Of a stretch of DNA of 64,000 nt, positions 63,923-64,000 are shown piece after piece. The translations under genes were made by a program, and so were the position numbers. The stretch's first letter is position 1; every line of letters begins with the position of its first letter. The notes under the pieces were generated by a model. The model was given only the letters and a program-made list of their open reading frames with translations, was not told the DNA's origin and made no database searches. Source of the DNA: Pseudomonas viridiflava (lineage in GTDB: Bacteria; Pseudomonadota; Gammaproteobacteria; Pseudomonadales; Pseudomonadaceae); NCBI RefSeq assembly GCF_900582625.1, contig NZ_UTIQ01000072.1:212047-276046 (forward strand). Direction: 5' to 3'.

Positions 63923-64000
63923 AGCTTGACGATGACCTACTCTCACATGGGGAGACCCCACACTACCATCGGCGATGCGTCGTTTCACTACTGAGTTCGG
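63923..64000 (-). rRNA. rrf: 5S ribosomal RNA (3' part)
   Basis: Read on the minus strand, the sequence ends in GATGGTAGTGTGGGG...GAGAGTAGGTCATCGTC, the conserved 3' half of Pseudomonas 5S rRNA. About 78 of roughly 120 bases are inside the window; 23S and 16S should lie beyond the right edge. Confidence 0.95.

Overview
The window is a gene-dense, GC-rich stretch of a Pseudomonas chromosome. The genus call rests on several things: a his operon of the order hisB-hisH-DUF2164-hisA-hisF, the asmA-mutY-yggX-tRNA-Phe block, REP repeats of the GTAGGAGCGGCTT(T/C)AGCCGCG kind in many gaps, a three-gene pntAA-pntAB-pntB transhydrogenase, and a pcaIJ-F-T-B-D-C cluster. The window opens inside ctpA and closes inside a 5S rRNA gene, so it ends at an rRNA operon. 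I see no insertion sequence, prophage or CRISPR array.

Layout. 1-13 kb: a ctpA fragment, three tandem orphan amino-acid-type binding proteins, the his operon, an OFA-family MFS transporter, a PanZ-like GNAT protein, then asmA-mutY-yggX with overlapping junctions and tRNA-Phe behind its own strong promoter. 13-19 kb: a Fic AMP-transferase beside the tRNA, and an iron-starvation sigma/anti-sigma/TonB-receptor trio with a likely Fur box. 19-30 kb: a glycosyltransferase, a MarR regulator, a zinc alcohol dehydrogenase, a thioesterase, the glutarate module (CoA-transferase, gcdH, divergent LysR regulator), and pntAA-AB-B. 30-32.5 kb: LemA with its DUF2207 membrane partner, then a tandem REP array.

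32.7-54.8 kb is one catabolic region for hydroaromatic and aromatic acids. A chemoreceptor with a long helical sensor domain lies divergent from aroQ, a shikimate/quinate dehydrogenase, a TRAP transporter, a TetR regulator, quiC (3-dehydroshikimate dehydratase), an MFS transporter, a DMT permease, an OprD porin and an aldo/keto reductase. The lower protocatechuate branch follows (pcaC, pcaD, pcaB, pcaT, pcaF, pcaJ, pcaI). Together these would import quinate or shikimate, convert it to protocatechuate, and take the ring-cleavage product to succinyl-CoA and acetyl-CoA. Protocatechuate 3,4-dioxygenase (pcaGH) and an IclR-type PcaR are not in the window. Two DNA motifs recur as a pair at three promoter regions, and one of them also stands before pcaI, which suggests a shared regulon.

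55-64 kb holds the MksF-MksE-MksB condensin with no MksG nuclease gene, convergent with a lipid-transport operon of two half-size PqiA/LetA proteins and a six-MCE-domain PqiB/LetB-like protein, followed by the rRNA terminator and 5S gene.

The most unusual non-coding signal is a hairpin-forming repeat of about 110 bp. It has two nearly identical copies (6912-7024; 47634-47742) and one diverged copy (59986-60075). The differences between copies are largely compensatory base-pair changes, which points to selection on the folded structure.
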